In this document: in pieces, positions 1-9,080 of the stretch
Position numbering within the stretch: the first letter of the stretch is position 1
Layout: every line of letters starts with the position of its first letter
From: Lewinellaceae bacterium
Lineage (GTDB): Bacteria > Bacteroidota > Bacteroidia > Chitinophagales > Saprospiraceae
DNA: 64,000 nt
Direction: 5' to 3'
NCBI GenBank assembly: GCA_020636005.1
Contig: JACJYR010000005.1
Span: forward strand, 248,001 to 312,000
Notes under the pieces: generated by a model
Databases searched by the model: none
What the model saw: the letters and a program-made list of their open reading frames with translations, nothing else
Told to the model about the DNA's origin: nothing
Position numbers and translations under genes: made by a program

Positions 1-92
1 GTCCAATTCATAACCCACCCATCAAGAAACACACAAATACTTAAAAACACAAACACAATCAACCGATCACTTCTCACTTCAAACTGTTCAAT

Positions 93-545
93 ATGCCAAT
101 TTTCAACTTAAATATCAACGGAAAAAAACAACAGGTGGACGTGGCACCCGATACGCCCATACTTTGGGTACTGCGGGATCACCTCGACCTGGTAGGCACC
201 AAATATGGCTGCGGCATCGCCCAATGCGGCGCCTGCACCATCCATGTTGGCGATGTGGCCATGCGCTCTTGCCAGATGCCGGTGTCGCAAGTCGGCAACC
301 AGCCCATCACCACCATCGAGGGCTTGTCAGAAAAGGGCGACCACCCCGTGCAGCGGGCCTGGCTCGAACACGACGTCGCCCAGTGCGGCTACTGCCAGGC
401 TGGCCAAATCATGAACGCTGCCGCCCTGCTGAAAGCCAACCCCAAGCCCAGCGAAGCTGAAATAGAAGGCGCCATGAACGGCAACATTTGCCGTTGTGCA
501 ACCTATGTGCGCATCAAGGCGGCTATCAAGACGGTTGCTTCTTAA
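93..545 (+). CDS. (2Fe-2S)-binding small subunit of a molybdenum hydroxylase (isoquinoline 1-oxidoreductase alpha type)
   Basis: This 150-residue protein is the electron-transfer subunit of a xanthine-dehydrogenase-family enzyme. It carries the two expected clusters. The plant-ferredoxin-type cluster has Cys40, Cys45, Cys48 and Cys60 (CGIAQCGAC context). The second cluster has Cys98, Cys101, Cys133 and Cys135 (QCGYC and CRC). The length is right for the IorA/small-subunit family. The molybdopterin subunit follows 97 bp downstream on the same strand, so the two should form one heterodimer; the usual third (FAD) subunit is absent, as in IorAB-type enzymes that pass electrons to cytochromes or quinones. 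The substrate cannot be read from the sequence. The ATG at 93 gives the normal family N-terminus. Confidence 0.93.
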   Translation: MPIFNLNINGKKQQVDVAPDTPILWVLRDHLDLVGTKYGCGIAQCGACTIHVGDVAMRSCQMPVSQVGNQPITTIEGLSEKGDHPVQRAWLEHDVAQCGYCQAGQIMNAAALLKANPKPSEAEIEGAMNGNICRCATYVRIKAAIKTVAS

Positions 546-642
546 GCTATTACCCATTAGCCAGGCAAAATGCCCAATTCCAAGCTAAAAGCTAATGGCT
601 AACAGCAAATAGCAATCCTTCTTTATCATTCAATCATTAAAC

Positions 643-2838
643 ATGACACTCGTAAAAACAACATATAACCGTCGGTCTTTCATCAAAGCGACCGCCATCA
701 GCGGCGGCGGCATGGTGCTCGGGTTTAGCTGGCTGGCCTCCTGCAAGCCCACGCCGGAGCAAATCAAGGCCATGCCCAAGGAATGGTTCAACATCAACGG
801 CTTCCTCAAAATCGGGGACAACGGCCTCGTCACGATCATGTCGCCCAACCCCGAGATCGGGCAGAACGTGAAGACGTCCATGCCCATGATCATCGCCGAA
901 GAACTGGACACAGACTGGGCCAACGTCATCGTGGAGCAGGCCCCGCTGAACACGGACATCTTCAAACGCCAATTGGCCGGGGGCAGCCAGTCCATCCGGC
1001 AAGGCTGGGAGAGCCTGCGCATGGCGGGCGCCACCGCCCGGCGGATGCTCATGGAAGCTGCCGCCAAGGAATGGCAAGTGCCTGTGGATGAACTGACCAC
1101 CGAGGCCGGTATGATTTACCATAAAAAAAGCGGTAAATCCACCGACTACGGCAAGGTGGCCTCCGCTGCCGGCAGCCTCCCCGTGCCCAAAGAGGTGAAC
1201 CTGAAAGACGTAAAAGATTTCAAGATCATCGGCACGCCCAGGAAAAATGTGGACGGCCCGAAAATCGTAACAGGCCAGCCCCTCTTCGGCCTCGACTACA
1301 AACGGGACGGCATGCTCATCGCCATGATTGTACATGCGCCCGCCTTTGGCATGAAGCTCAAATCGGTGGAAGACACAGCCGCTAAGTCCATGCCTGGCAT
1401 CAAGGATGTTTTTGTCATCAACACTTACCCGGAGGGGGTTGAAAAACAGTGGAGCGACACCGATGCTTTCCCCGACCTCGTGGTCGTGGTGGGCAACAGC
1501 ACCTGGGAGGTGATGCAAGCCAAAAAGGCCTTGAAGGTGGAATGGGAGCAAGCGGCCAATCCAGACAGCACCGCCGACTACGTCGCTAAGATGGCAGCGG
1601 AGGGCGGAAAGAAGCCGAAAGAAGCCTCCCGCCGTGATGGTGACCCGGAGGCTGCTTTCAAAAATGCGGCACAGGTAATAGAGCGCACCTACACCGCCCC
1701 CTACCTCGCCCACAATACGATGGAGCCGATGAACTTTTTCGCCCATGTCACACCCGACAAGGCAGAATTGGTTGGCCCCATCCAGACGCCGGAGTTTTTG
1801 GAGAAAACGCTGGCCGCCCGCCTCAGCATGCCATTGGAGAAGATTGACATCCAGATGACCCGCATGGGCGGCGGCTTCGGGCGCAGGCTCTACGGCCATT
1901 TTGGCGTGGAGGCAGCCGTCATTTCACAAAAGCTGAATGCGCCCGTGAAACTCATTTACACCCGGGAAGACGATATGACGCAGGGCCTTTATCGCCCCGC
2001 CTATTCCGTCACCTACCGTGCTGCATTGGATGCAGATAAGAACCTCATCGGCTTCCACATTCGGGGCGGCGGTATGCAGGACAGCCCCGTCCATCCCAAC
2101 CGTTTCCCGGCAGGGGCAGTGGACAACTATTTGGCGGAAGAATGGACGGTGGACAACAGCATTTCCACCGGAGCCTGGCGGGCACCTGGCTCCAACTTCA
2201 TCGCCGGGGCCGAGCAGTCTTTCCTCGACGAAGTGGCTGAGGCCGCCGGGAAAGACCCCATCGAATTCCGCCTGGCACTTTTCGACCGGGCCATCAAAAA
2301 CCCTGTCGGCAAGGACAACGACTATGACGCCCAACGCTATGCCGGTGTCCTGAAACTGGTGAAGGAAAAATCGGGCTGGGGCCAGGAACAACCTAATGTA
2401 AGCAGGGGCGTTTCCGCCTATTTCTGCCACAACTCCTATGTAGCGCAAGTGGTGGACCTGGTGGTTGAGGACGGCAAGCCCGTCATCCAGAAAATCCATG
2501 CGGCTGTTGACTGCGGCATCCTGGTGAACCCGCTCGCCGCCACCAACCTTTGTGAAGGCGGCATGGTGGACGGCATCGGCCATGCCCTGTACAGCGCCAT
2601 GACCTTCAGGGATGGCGTGCCCGAACAAAGTAATTTTGACAAGTACCGGCTCATCCGCCATTCGGAAGCGCCCAAAGCCATCGAGGTGCATTTTGTGGAA
2701 AACGACATCGACCCGACCGGCCTGGGCGAGCCGCTCAACCCGCCCATTGTGGCGGCCCTGGCCAACGCCCTTTACAAGGCTACCGGCAAGCGGGTGTACG
2801 ATCAGCCGTTTATGATGGATAAGGCGATGCTGGGCTGA
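643..2838 (+). CDS. Molybdopterin-binding large subunit of an isoquinoline-oxidoreductase-type enzyme
   Basis: This 731-residue protein is the catalytic subunit that hydroxylates aldehydes or N-heterocycles at a Mo-molybdopterin centre. The N-terminus has a twin-arginine export signal (RRSFIKATAISGG, about residues 10-25) followed by a hydrophobic stretch ending in LASC, so the folded holoenzyme is probably exported by Tat and may be lipid-anchored. Recognisable cofactor loops are GGGFGRR (about residue 410), GGMVDGIGHA and the C-terminal GLGEPLNPP, whose Glu corresponds to the catalytic glutamate of the family. The duplicated XdhA-like organisation and length fit IorB proteins rather than full xanthine dehydrogenases. 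It follows the small-subunit gene with a 97-bp spacer containing a weak inverted repeat. Substrate unknown. Confidence 0.92.
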   Translation: MTLVKTTYNRRSFIKATAISGGGMVLGFSWLASCKPTPEQIKAMPKEWFNINGFLKIGDNGLVTIMSPNPEIGQNVKTSMPMIIAEELDTDWANVIVEQAPLNTDIFKRQLAGGSQSIRQGWESLRMAGATARRMLMEAAAKEWQVPVDELTTEAGMIYHKKSGKSTDYGKVASAAGSLPVPKEVNLKDVKDFKIIGTPRKNVDGPKIVTGQPLFGLDYKRDGMLIAMIVHAPAFGMKLKSVEDTAAKSMPGIKDVFVINTYPEGVEKQWSDTDAFPDLVVVVGNSTWEVMQAKKALKVEWEQAANPDSTADYVAKMAAEGGKKPKEASRRDGDPEAAFKNAAQVIERTYTAPYLAHNTMEPMNFFAHVTPDKAELVGPIQTPEFLEKTLAARLSMPLEKIDIQMTRMGGGFGRRLYGHFGVEAAVISQKLNAPVKLIYTREDDMTQGLYRPAYSVTYRAALDADKNLIGFHIRGGGMQDSPVHPNRFPAGAVDNYLAEEWTVDNSISTGAWRAPGSNFIAGAEQSFLDEVAEAAGKDPIEFRLALFDRAIKNPVGKDNDYDAQRYAGVLKLVKEKSGWGQEQPNVSRGVSAYFCHNSYVAQVVDLVVEDGKPVIQKIHAAVDCGILVNPLAATNLCEGGMVDGIGHALYSAMTFRDGVPEQSNFDKYRLIRHSEAPKAIEVHFVENDIDPTGLGEPLNPPIVAALANALYKATGKRVYDQPFMMDKAMLG

Positions 2839-2848
2839 TTCTTTAAAA

Positions 2849-3085
2849 GAGGGGCTGTCTTTTATACTCCTGCACGGCAGGTTTTGTCAGGAATAGATTG
2901 GTTGATAAAGGTTGATAAGGGTTTATTTGGTTGATTATCAACCTCATCAACCCTCATCAACTTAATACCGCTGGACAAAACCATCCGTGCTAAAGTATAA
3001 TATTCTTTGTGCCTTAGTGCCTTTGTGCCTTTGTGTGAAACGTTTGGTTTCCGAATTTCAAAATTGACTTATGAGACAGCCCCTT
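2849..3085. repeat. Nested palindromic (MITE-like) spacer element
   Basis: The 374-bp spacer between the oxidoreductase and the M23 peptidase has no convincing gene; a short ORF at 3071-3313 is out of frame with the real start at 3213. It holds nested inverted repeats. The outer ends read AGGGGCTGTCT near 2850 and its complement near 3074. A middle pair is TATACT...TTTTGTC near 2862-2888 with the complement near 2970-2997. A core at 2900-2961 has TTGATAA-type phrases on the left arm and ATCAACC-type phrases on the right. The outer end resembles ends seen near 56090 and 58215. It is likely a non-autonomous element or the remains of one. Confidence 0.5.
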
Positions 3086-3212
3086 AATATGCACTTTGAC
3101 GACAATTCCATCCTGAAAATCAGGTATGAACCATGTTTGTTATCAATAAAGAGATTCCCGCTGATTTGTAGAACCAGTTGCTTATCTTTCACAATACGTA
3201 AATCAAACCGAT

Positions 3213-4595
3213 ATGAAACCAACCTCGCCCCTCGCCCTCTGCATTTCCCTTTTTCTGTGGATCCCCCTCCCGGCCCAGCAGAACGCCCATTCCCACGGCG
3301 GCGGCGCTTTTGACGACAGGGAAAGCTCGCCCTGCCTCACCGACGAGGACAGGGCCGCCATCATACAACTGCTGAACGACAACCTGCTCCTGCTGCAATC
3401 CCAGGGATATGCCGTGCCCCAAAACAACAACGAACGGGCATCCGTATCCTTCGACTGGCCCGTACGCAAAGCGCCGGGCCTGGACTTCAACAGCTACTAT
3501 GGCATCAACAACTTCGTGGATCACGACCCTTCCACGGCGCTGCTCGACTACCACTGCGATGGCCGCACCTACGACGGCCACAAGGGCATTGACATTGATA
3601 CCTGGCCTTTCCCGTGGTACCTCTACGACAACAACCTGGTAGAAGTCATCGCCGCCGAGGCCGGCACCATACTCGCCAAGCAGGACGGCTTCGAGGACGA
3701 CCATTGTTCCTGCTTGGGTACCTGGAACGCCATCTATGTGCAACATGCCGACGGCTCGGTGGCGTGGTACGGGCACATGAAGAAAAACTCCCTGACCCTC
3801 AAGGGCGTAGGCCAAACCGTGGCCAAGGGCGAATACCTCGGAGTGGTGGCCAGTTCGGGCTGCTCTACCGGGCCGCACCTGCACCTGGAAGTGTACAATT
3901 CGGCCAATTATTCCCTCTCCAACTTGCGGGATCCCTACCAGGGGGAATGCAACGAGTACAACCCCGACTCCTGGTGGGCCAACCAAAAGCCGAACCGGGA
4001 ACCTACGGTGAACGCCCTGCTCACCCATGATGAGGAGCCGGTACATGGCTGCCCAGGCATCAACGAAAGCCCCCATTTTCAAAACACCTTCGTGCCCGGC
4101 GACCAGATCTATACGGCCGCCTATTACCACGATCAATTGCAGGGCAGCATTTCCAATTTCCGCATCAGGCGGCCCGACTATACCATTTGGAAAAACTGGT
4201 CGCACAGTGCGCCCAACACTTACAACCATTCCTGGTGGTGGTGGTCGTGGTACTTGCCCGGAAACGGGCCGTTTGGCACCTGGACAGTAGAAATAGACTA
4301 CAACGGCACGACCCTCTCCCACGGTTTCGATTATCAGTTGGAAACGGCCACTGTCGAGGAGGCGGGCCTGTCGGTTGAAATATATCCCAACCCGGCCGGA
4401 GCATGGGTGCAAATTTCCGGCTTGGAAAGAAAGGTAGCCACCCTGCAGGTATTGGACCGATTGGGCAGGACCGTGCTTGTCCCTAAGTTAATTCCAGGTC
4501 AAAAAGTAGAACTGGGCGAACTGCCGCCCGGTTTGTATTTCTTCAGGATACAAATTCCCGAAGGTGTTATCCTGAAAAGGGCCATCAAAATTTAA
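3213..4595 (+). CDS. Secreted M23-family metallopeptidase with T9SS sorting domain
   Basis: This 460-residue protein has a signal peptide (about residues 1-21, ending PAQQ) and a LytM/M23 zinc endopeptidase domain. The zinc and catalytic residues are visible as H123/D127 (GHKGIDID), H188 (YGHM) and H222/H224 (PHLHLE). A linker with aromatic and Trp-rich segments (about 320-355) follows. The last 85 residues or so are a type IX sorting domain starting with IYPNPAGAW and ending in LKRAIKI. M23 enzymes usually cut peptide cross-links of peptidoglycan or small proteins; export through T9SS suggests a cell-surface or released enzyme. The CpeT-like gene starts 15 bp after it, so the two may be co-transcribed. 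Confidence 0.9.
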   Translation: MKPTSPLALCISLFLWIPLPAQQNAHSHGGGAFDDRESSPCLTDEDRAAIIQLLNDNLLLLQSQGYAVPQNNNERASVSFDWPVRKAPGLDFNSYYGINNFVDHDPSTALLDYHCDGRTYDGHKGIDIDTWPFPWYLYDNNLVEVIAAEAGTILAKQDGFEDDHCSCLGTWNAIYVQHADGSVAWYGHMKKNSLTLKGVGQTVAKGEYLGVVASSGCSTGPHLHLEVYNSANYSLSNLRDPYQGECNEYNPDSWWANQKPNREPTVNALLTHDEEPVHGCPGINESPHFQNTFVPGDQIYTAAYYHDQLQGSISNFRIRRPDYTIWKNWSHSAPNTYNHSWWWWSWYLPGNGPFGTWTVEIDYNGTTLSHGFDYQLETATVEEAGLSVEIYPNPAGAWVQISGLERKVATLQVLDRLGRTVLVPKLIPGQKVELGELPPGLYFFRIQIPEGVILKRAIKI

Positions 4596-4610
4596 CTATA
4601 ATCAAATTTC

Positions 4611-5234
4611 ATGATGTCGTTAAAACCTATCAGCCTGCTGCTTTTGGCCGCCTTGTTGGGCTGCGCTATTTCAAAAAAAACGGCCCAGCCAGCCTCCGAC
4701 CTGGAACGCCTCCAATCCTTCATGGCCGGCGATTTCAATTCTGCTGCCCAAGCGGCCAGCGATTCCAATTACTACGACATCACCCTGCACATGCACCCCA
4801 TCTGGAAAGGCAGGCCCGGCCACTGGCTCTATGTGGAGCAGGCCATCACGGCCAACCAGGCCAAGCCCTACCGCCAGCGGGTCTATCAATTGGAACAAAT
4901 GGACGCCAATACCTTCAGGAGCAGTGTCTATACCATCAAGGACGAAAAAGCCTGGGTGAACGCCTGGCAAACCCCCGAAAAATTCGATGCGCTGACCCTG
5001 AACGGCATCGAATTAAAGGCCGGCTGCGAGGTCGTTTTGAAAAAAGACGGCGCCAATTTTACCGGCAGCACCGGCGACCGCACCTGCCCCAGCGAACTGC
5101 GGGGCGCCACTTACGCCACTTCCAAAGTGACGGTCTATCCAACCAAAATCATCAGCTGGGATCAGGGCTTCGACGACAGCAGGAAGCAGGTGTGGGGAGC
5201 TACTGCCGGTGGGTATGTTTTTGTGAAATATTGA
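4611..5234 (+). CDS. CpeT/CpcT-family (DUF1001) lipoprotein
   Basis: This 207-residue protein has an N-terminal hydrophobic segment ending in a lipobox-like LLGC (about residue 17), so it is probably an outer-membrane or periplasmic lipoprotein. The rest matches the CpcT/CpeT fold: LERLQSFMAGDFNSAAQA, the YYDITLHMHPIW segment, WLYVEQA, and the conserved CxV...CPSELRGATYATS region. In cyanobacteria this family attaches bilins to phycobiliproteins, but many Bacteroidota carry it without phycobilisomes and the role there is unknown. Two ATGs (4611 and 4614) are possible. It follows the M23 gene by 15 bp and converges on the AlgJ-like gene with a 5-bp gap. Confidence 0.85.
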   Translation: MMSLKPISLLLLAALLGCAISKKTAQPASDLERLQSFMAGDFNSAAQAASDSNYYDITLHMHPIWKGRPGHWLYVEQAITANQAKPYRQRVYQLEQMDANTFRSSVYTIKDEKAWVNAWQTPEKFDALTLNGIELKAGCEVVLKKDGANFTGSTGDRTCPSELRGATYATSKVTVYPTKIISWDQGFDDSRKQVWGATAGGYVFVKY

Positions 5235-5239
5235 ACTGC

Positions 5240-6367
5240 TCATTCCCCGGCCTGCAGCGCCTCCAGCAACCGCCGGTCAAAGCCCCAGGCAAAATCCGCC
5301 AGGTTCGATTCCGTGGCCATCAGCACCAGGCCGTCGTAGCTGCCCATCAGGGCTGCCAGGTCCATATCCGTAGTTTCTACCGGGCCGACGGTTGGCCTTG
5401 GGTTTATTTCCCGGCCGTAGTATAGGAACTGCCCATCGCCAAAGGCTTCCCTGGACAGCCCCATGCCATACATTTGCCAGTAAAAACTATCGCCAACGAC
5501 CAGCAGGCGGAGGCGGTCTTTGCCAACGGTATCGAAGGCGACGGACGGGTAAGCCAGCGTGTCGTTGGGGATGCGGCAGAGGAGGTTCAGGCCTTTTTCG
5601 ATGTCGTCGTCAGTGCCCTTTGGCACGGGCGACAATTCCAGGTGCGTAATCTTCAAATCGGGCAAATCCTTGCCCGTCAATTGTTCCACATAGCTGATAA
5701 GGGTATCGGCCATCAGGGCCTGGCCGTATTCGCTCCAATGAATGCCCGTTTTGGGATAGAGGACATAGCGGCTGGTGTCCTTCATGCCGAGGAACAATTG
5801 GTTGAAATCCAGCAATTGCACGCCGTGCGCCAGGTAGGCTTTCCGAAGCTCCCGGTAATTGTTCTTGCTATTCGCTGGAAAATAACGGGCGGGAATATAT
5901 TCGCTGTAATAGCTCGCTTTTCCGGGTGCTATGATTACGATTAATTCTTTGTTGATGGATTTTAATCGCTGTTGCAAAGCAAACAACCTGCTGGCACGTT
6001 TTTCCACATCCGCATCGCCGATATAGTTTTTTCCCAAAAAAGATTCAATATATACCCTGGAATTCAAATAGCCATGTTTCATCACCACCACGTCGCTGGC
6101 ATTGGCCTTCCGGTAAAGGCGGTATTGCCATTCGTTGTTGAACCGGATAATCTGGCTGCGCAGGCCAAACTCCTGGGAAGCATAGTTTTCTGCCCGTACC
6201 TGAAAACTGCCGTCCAGCCAGCCCGCCCATGTCAGCGGCGGTTTTTCATAAGCTTCCTTATAGCCGTTCAGCGGGGATGCTGCCAGATGAAATACCCGGA
6301 ATACGGCAGGTATCGCAAGCAATAAGGCCAGGAATATAAGCTGATATTTCAGGATGCTGTTTTTCAT
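5240..6367 (-). CDS. AlgJ/AlgX-like SGNH O-acetyltransferase-associated protein
   Basis: This 375-residue protein has an N-terminal membrane anchor (about residues 8-25) and an SGNH-hydrolase-like domain of the alginate acetyltransferase AlgX/AlgJ type. Visible landmarks are the IIAPGKASYYSEYIPARY block, GIHWSEYG (the His/Ser region of the family) and VVGDSFYWQ, whose Ser would be the nucleophile. The gene lies 3 bp downstream of an MBOAT gene in the same orientation. That pairing (AlgI transfers acetyl across the membrane, AlgJ/X places it on a polymer) is typical of exopolysaccharide or cell-wall O-acetylation. The polymer cannot be identified because no polymerase gene is nearby. Confidence 0.88.
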   Translation of the reverse strand: MKNSILKYQLIFLALLLAIPAVFRVFHLAASPLNGYKEAYEKPPLTWAGWLDGSFQVRAENYASQEFGLRSQIIRFNNEWQYRLYRKANASDVVVMKHGYLNSRVYIESFLGKNYIGDADVEKRASRLFALQQRLKSINKELIVIIAPGKASYYSEYIPARYFPANSKNNYRELRKAYLAHGVQLLDFNQLFLGMKDTSRYVLYPKTGIHWSEYGQALMADTLISYVEQLTGKDLPDLKITHLELSPVPKGTDDDIEKGLNLLCRIPNDTLAYPSVAFDTVGKDRLRLLVVGDSFYWQMYGMGLSREAFGDGQFLYYGREINPRPTVGPVETTDMDLAALMGSYDGLVLMATESNLADFAWGFDRRLLEALQAGE

Positions 6368-6370
6368 GTT

Positions 6371-7789
6371 TTAAAAACGAAAATAAATAAAGGGATTGAA
6401 CGCCGACGTACTGATAGAGCCAATACTGAGCACCAGCAATACAAGGGTCAGCAGGAACATCCCCCAACAATTTTTCACCGTATGGCCCGGCGTATAAAAC
6501 CGCTCCTGCACCCGCTGGCCGCCCGGCAGCAATACAAAAAATGAAAAGAAAGCAGCCACCCCCAACACGGCCCAAAGCTCCAGGCTGTCGAAGGCTGCTA
6601 TATGCCCGGGTTTAAAACTGAACATATTCCAAATATACGCCCCTATATGGCCCAGCGATTCGATGCGGAAAATGGCCCAGCCCACGAGGGTAATCATAAA
6701 AGTGGCGGCGAGGCTTGCCCATTGCCCGATCTTTTTATAAAAATCAAGCAGGAACCACCGTTCTGCCACCAGGAAAAGGCCGTGGTAGGCCCCCCACAGC
6801 ACAAAGTTCCAGGCGGCACCGTGCCACAGGCCGGAGAGCAGGAAGACCACCCACAGATTGAGGTAAATGCGCCGGGCAGACACCCGGTTGCCGCCCAGCG
6901 GGATGTAGAGGTAGTCCCGCATCCAGGTGCCGAGGGTGATGTGCCAGCGCCGCCAAAACTCCGTGATGCTGCGGGCGGTGTAAGGGTTGTTGAAGTTTTC
7001 CGGGAAGCGGAAGCCCATCACCAGCCCCAGCCCGATGGCCATGTCGGAATAGCCGGAAAAGTCGAAATATATCTGGAAGGCATAGGCCAGGATGCCCAGC
7101 CAGGCGGCGGCCATGCCCACCTCCTCCGGGGGCATTCCGATGAGTTGGTCGGCCATCTGGCCCATGACGTTGGCTATCAGCACTTTTTTGGCCAGGCCAA
7201 TGGCGAAGCGGTACATGCCCTGCAGTTTCAGGAAAAGCGCATCGTCGCGCATTTCGATCTGCCCGGCTATCTCGTGGAAGCGCACAATCGGCCCGGCGAT
7301 GAGCTGCGGGAACATGATGATATACAGCACGTAATCGCTGGCTTTTCGCAGCGGCGGGTGGAGGCCCCGATAGACATCAATGGAGTAGGTCAGCGTCTGG
7401 AAGGTGTAAAAAGAAATGCCGATGGGCAGGGCGATGTCCACCCAGGCGATATGCCCGGCGCCCAACCCGGCCAGGCAGGCGTTCACGTTGTCCACAAAAA
7501 AGTTGGCATATTTAAAAAAAGCCAGCAACCCCACGTTCATCCCGACGGAAAGGGCCAGCCATAGCTTTTTGCGCCGCCTGTTAGCCGAGCGGTGCATCCA
7601 TTGCACCAGGTAAAAGTCGAGGATGGTAGAGGCCAGCAGGATAAAGACAAAGCGGGGCGCCCCCCAGGCGTAGAAGACGATGCTGGACAGCAGCAACACA
7701 ATGTTCCGGTACCGGCGCCCGCTGAGGTGGTACACCCACAGGAACAGGGGCAGGAAATACAGGAGAAAGGTAATGCTGCTGAAAACCAT
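6371..7789 (-). CDS. MBOAT-family O-acyltransferase (AlgI-like)
   Basis: This 472-residue multi-pass membrane protein starts with the family signature MVFSSITFLLYFLPLF and contains GISFYTFQTLTYSIDVYRG, QLIAGPIVR, NFNNPYTARSITEFWRRWHITL, WMRDYLYIPLGGNR and SGLWHGAAWNFVLWG. The active-site histidine of MBOAT enzymes is in the last of these (LWHG). It moves an acetyl group from a cytoplasmic donor to the periplasmic side for the AlgJ-like partner encoded immediately downstream (3-bp gap). On the minus strand a TACATTTG -7-like motif sits only a few bases before the ATG, so the mRNA might have a very short leader (inference). Confidence 0.93.
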   Translation of the reverse strand: MVFSSITFLLYFLPLFLWVYHLSGRRYRNIVLLLSSIVFYAWGAPRFVFILLASTILDFYLVQWMHRSANRRRKKLWLALSVGMNVGLLAFFKYANFFVDNVNACLAGLGAGHIAWVDIALPIGISFYTFQTLTYSIDVYRGLHPPLRKASDYVLYIIMFPQLIAGPIVRFHEIAGQIEMRDDALFLKLQGMYRFAIGLAKKVLIANVMGQMADQLIGMPPEEVGMAAAWLGILAYAFQIYFDFSGYSDMAIGLGLVMGFRFPENFNNPYTARSITEFWRRWHITLGTWMRDYLYIPLGGNRVSARRIYLNLWVVFLLSGLWHGAAWNFVLWGAYHGLFLVAERWFLLDFYKKIGQWASLAATFMITLVGWAIFRIESLGHIGAYIWNMFSFKPGHIAAFDSLELWAVLGVAAFFSFFVLLPGGQRVQERFYTPGHTVKNCWGMFLLTLVLLVLSIGSISTSAFNPFIYFRF

Positions 7790-8539
7790 GGGGCCAAATG
7801 TAGGGACAAAATGGTTTTCTACTGCGGGCCGCTCATCTTTGTGTAGGTTGGTGAGGGTTGGTGAGGTTTGATGATCAACCGCTGTTTTCAGAATTTTTTA
7901 TGCCTTGCCTATATGCATATATACTGCGGGCTGTCAAGCTTTGTGCATGGTTGATAAAAGTTGATGAGGTTGATGTAGGTTGATAATCAACCTTATAAAC
8001 TCCTATCAACTTTTATCAACGATTTGTATTCATGCACAAAACTTGGCGGCGTAAGCTATACCCTGCCCCGGCGTATTTTCCACTTGAAGAAGTTTGCAGA
8101 CGGCCCTTGCAAATTTGGAAAAACCTTTTGCCCCTTTATTTTGAAATTTCACCCCCTCGACATACCTTGTCGCTGCTTTGAGAAAACTCGCCAACAACTT
8201 TATTTATAGATAGTCACATTAAAAATTGATTGGGGCAAAATCCTAAGCCACTGATTTTCAATAAAATGACCTAATGACCAATGACTTTTAATGACGATTA
8301 TCTATAATTCCAAAAGGTCAGTAGTATGCAGTCCGACAAAAAGCTCCATTCCGGGCGAAGCACCCATCACCTGTACATTTTTATTGTACCCGCAACCGCT
8401 GGCAGCAACCTGCCCTCCCGGCTTCCGGAAGCTGTATTTCCTAACGGCGGCCGCTCCTATCCGCTGGGCCGCTATCTATTTACCACCTTTTAAAACTTAA
8501 CTTTTTCCCGGTGCCTTGCGCCCCGAACACTTTTTTGCT
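7790..8539. other. Gene-free spacer between the O-acetylation pair and the defence island
   Basis: About 750 bp with no convincing gene. It contains a phrase palindrome at 7949-8020, described separately, and a shorter partner at about 7845-7895 (GGTTGGTGAGG phrases followed by GATCAACC). A small ORF at 8291-8500 shows no family features. From about 8230 the sequence is AT-rich, and the HsdM start at 8540 marks the beginning of the old restriction locus. Confidence 0.5.
7949..8020. repeat. Phrase-type palindrome (GTTGATAAAAGTTGAT family)
   Basis: The left arm reads GGTTGATAAAAGTTGATGAGG and the right arm ends CCTATCAACTTTTATCAAC, giving a long imperfect hairpin around a GGTTGATAATCAACC centre. 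Each arm repeats the phrase TTGAT several times. The same phrase forms the core of the element at 2900-2961, so this is a second copy of one repeat family. Confidence 0.6.
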
Positions 8540-8980
8540 ATGGCTAAACAGAAAACCACCGAACAAGAAGAACCCCTCGAAAAAAAGCTTTGGAAAACCG
8601 CCGACAAGTTGCGGAAAAACATGGACGCTGCGGAGTACAAGCATGTGGTGCTCGGCCCCTGCAAGATGAACCTCGCCATCCAGGGCATTGACAGCAGCAA
8701 CGTGAAATGGAACAACGAGGGCAGCTTCCTCAACGACGCCCACCGGGACCTCAAGGCCGACTACATCATCGCCAACCCGCCCTTCAACGACAGCGACTGG
8801 AGCGGCGAACGGCTGTGGGACGATGGCCGCTGGCAATACTACACAACACTTTTTTACAAAATCAAAACCAACACCCAACAAATCCGCACGCTGACGGGGG
8901 TACGGGATACGCTGCTGCTGGAGGGAAGAATGGGGAGGTGCGGGTGGGGGTGTCTGAACATGATTAAAAAGATTTTATGA
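8540..8980 (+). pseudogene. In-frame deletion scar of type I restriction locus: HsdM start + HsdM NPPF block + HsdS tail
   Basis: This 146-codon frame is a chimera of three restriction-modification pieces. Residues 1-39 match the HsdM N-terminus (LEKKLWKTADKLRKNMDAAE). Residues 40-100 match the HsdM catalytic middle, including the N6-adenine methyltransferase motif NPPF at 79-82 and DSDWSGERLWDDGRW. Residues from about 104 are the conserved C-terminal tail of HsdS (KTNTQQIRTLTGVRDTLL). The joints at about 8657 and 8840 keep the frame, but the last 20 residues diverge from the intact tail copies downstream. An intact HsdM is about 500 residues, so this cannot be a working methyltransferase. 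It is the leftmost remnant of the locus and the first of four HsdS-tail copies. Confidence 0.8.
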
Positions 8981-9078
8981 TAGCCAAGATTAGACAGAGG
9001 TCAAGGAGCGGATTTGAATTATTGGTAGGTGCGTCATGTCCATCCTTTAATCTTTCAAATCTTGTTCAAGACAATAAA
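8952..9078. repeat. Diverged single copy of the palindromic unit upstream of GxxExxY
   Basis: This segment begins CTGAACATGATTAAAAAG and ends CAAATCTTGTTCAAGACAA. It shares these ends and the inner words GATTTTATGAT and GTCCATCCTTTAATC with the 105-bp units at 9492-9911. It lies directly before the GxxExxY gene, whose other side carries four tandem units, so the gene is bracketed by one repeat family. Confidence 0.6.
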
Positions 9079-9080
9079 GA

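Noticed and set aside
3071..3313. Small gene
   Set aside because: It overlaps the start of the M23 gene in another frame and has no family features.
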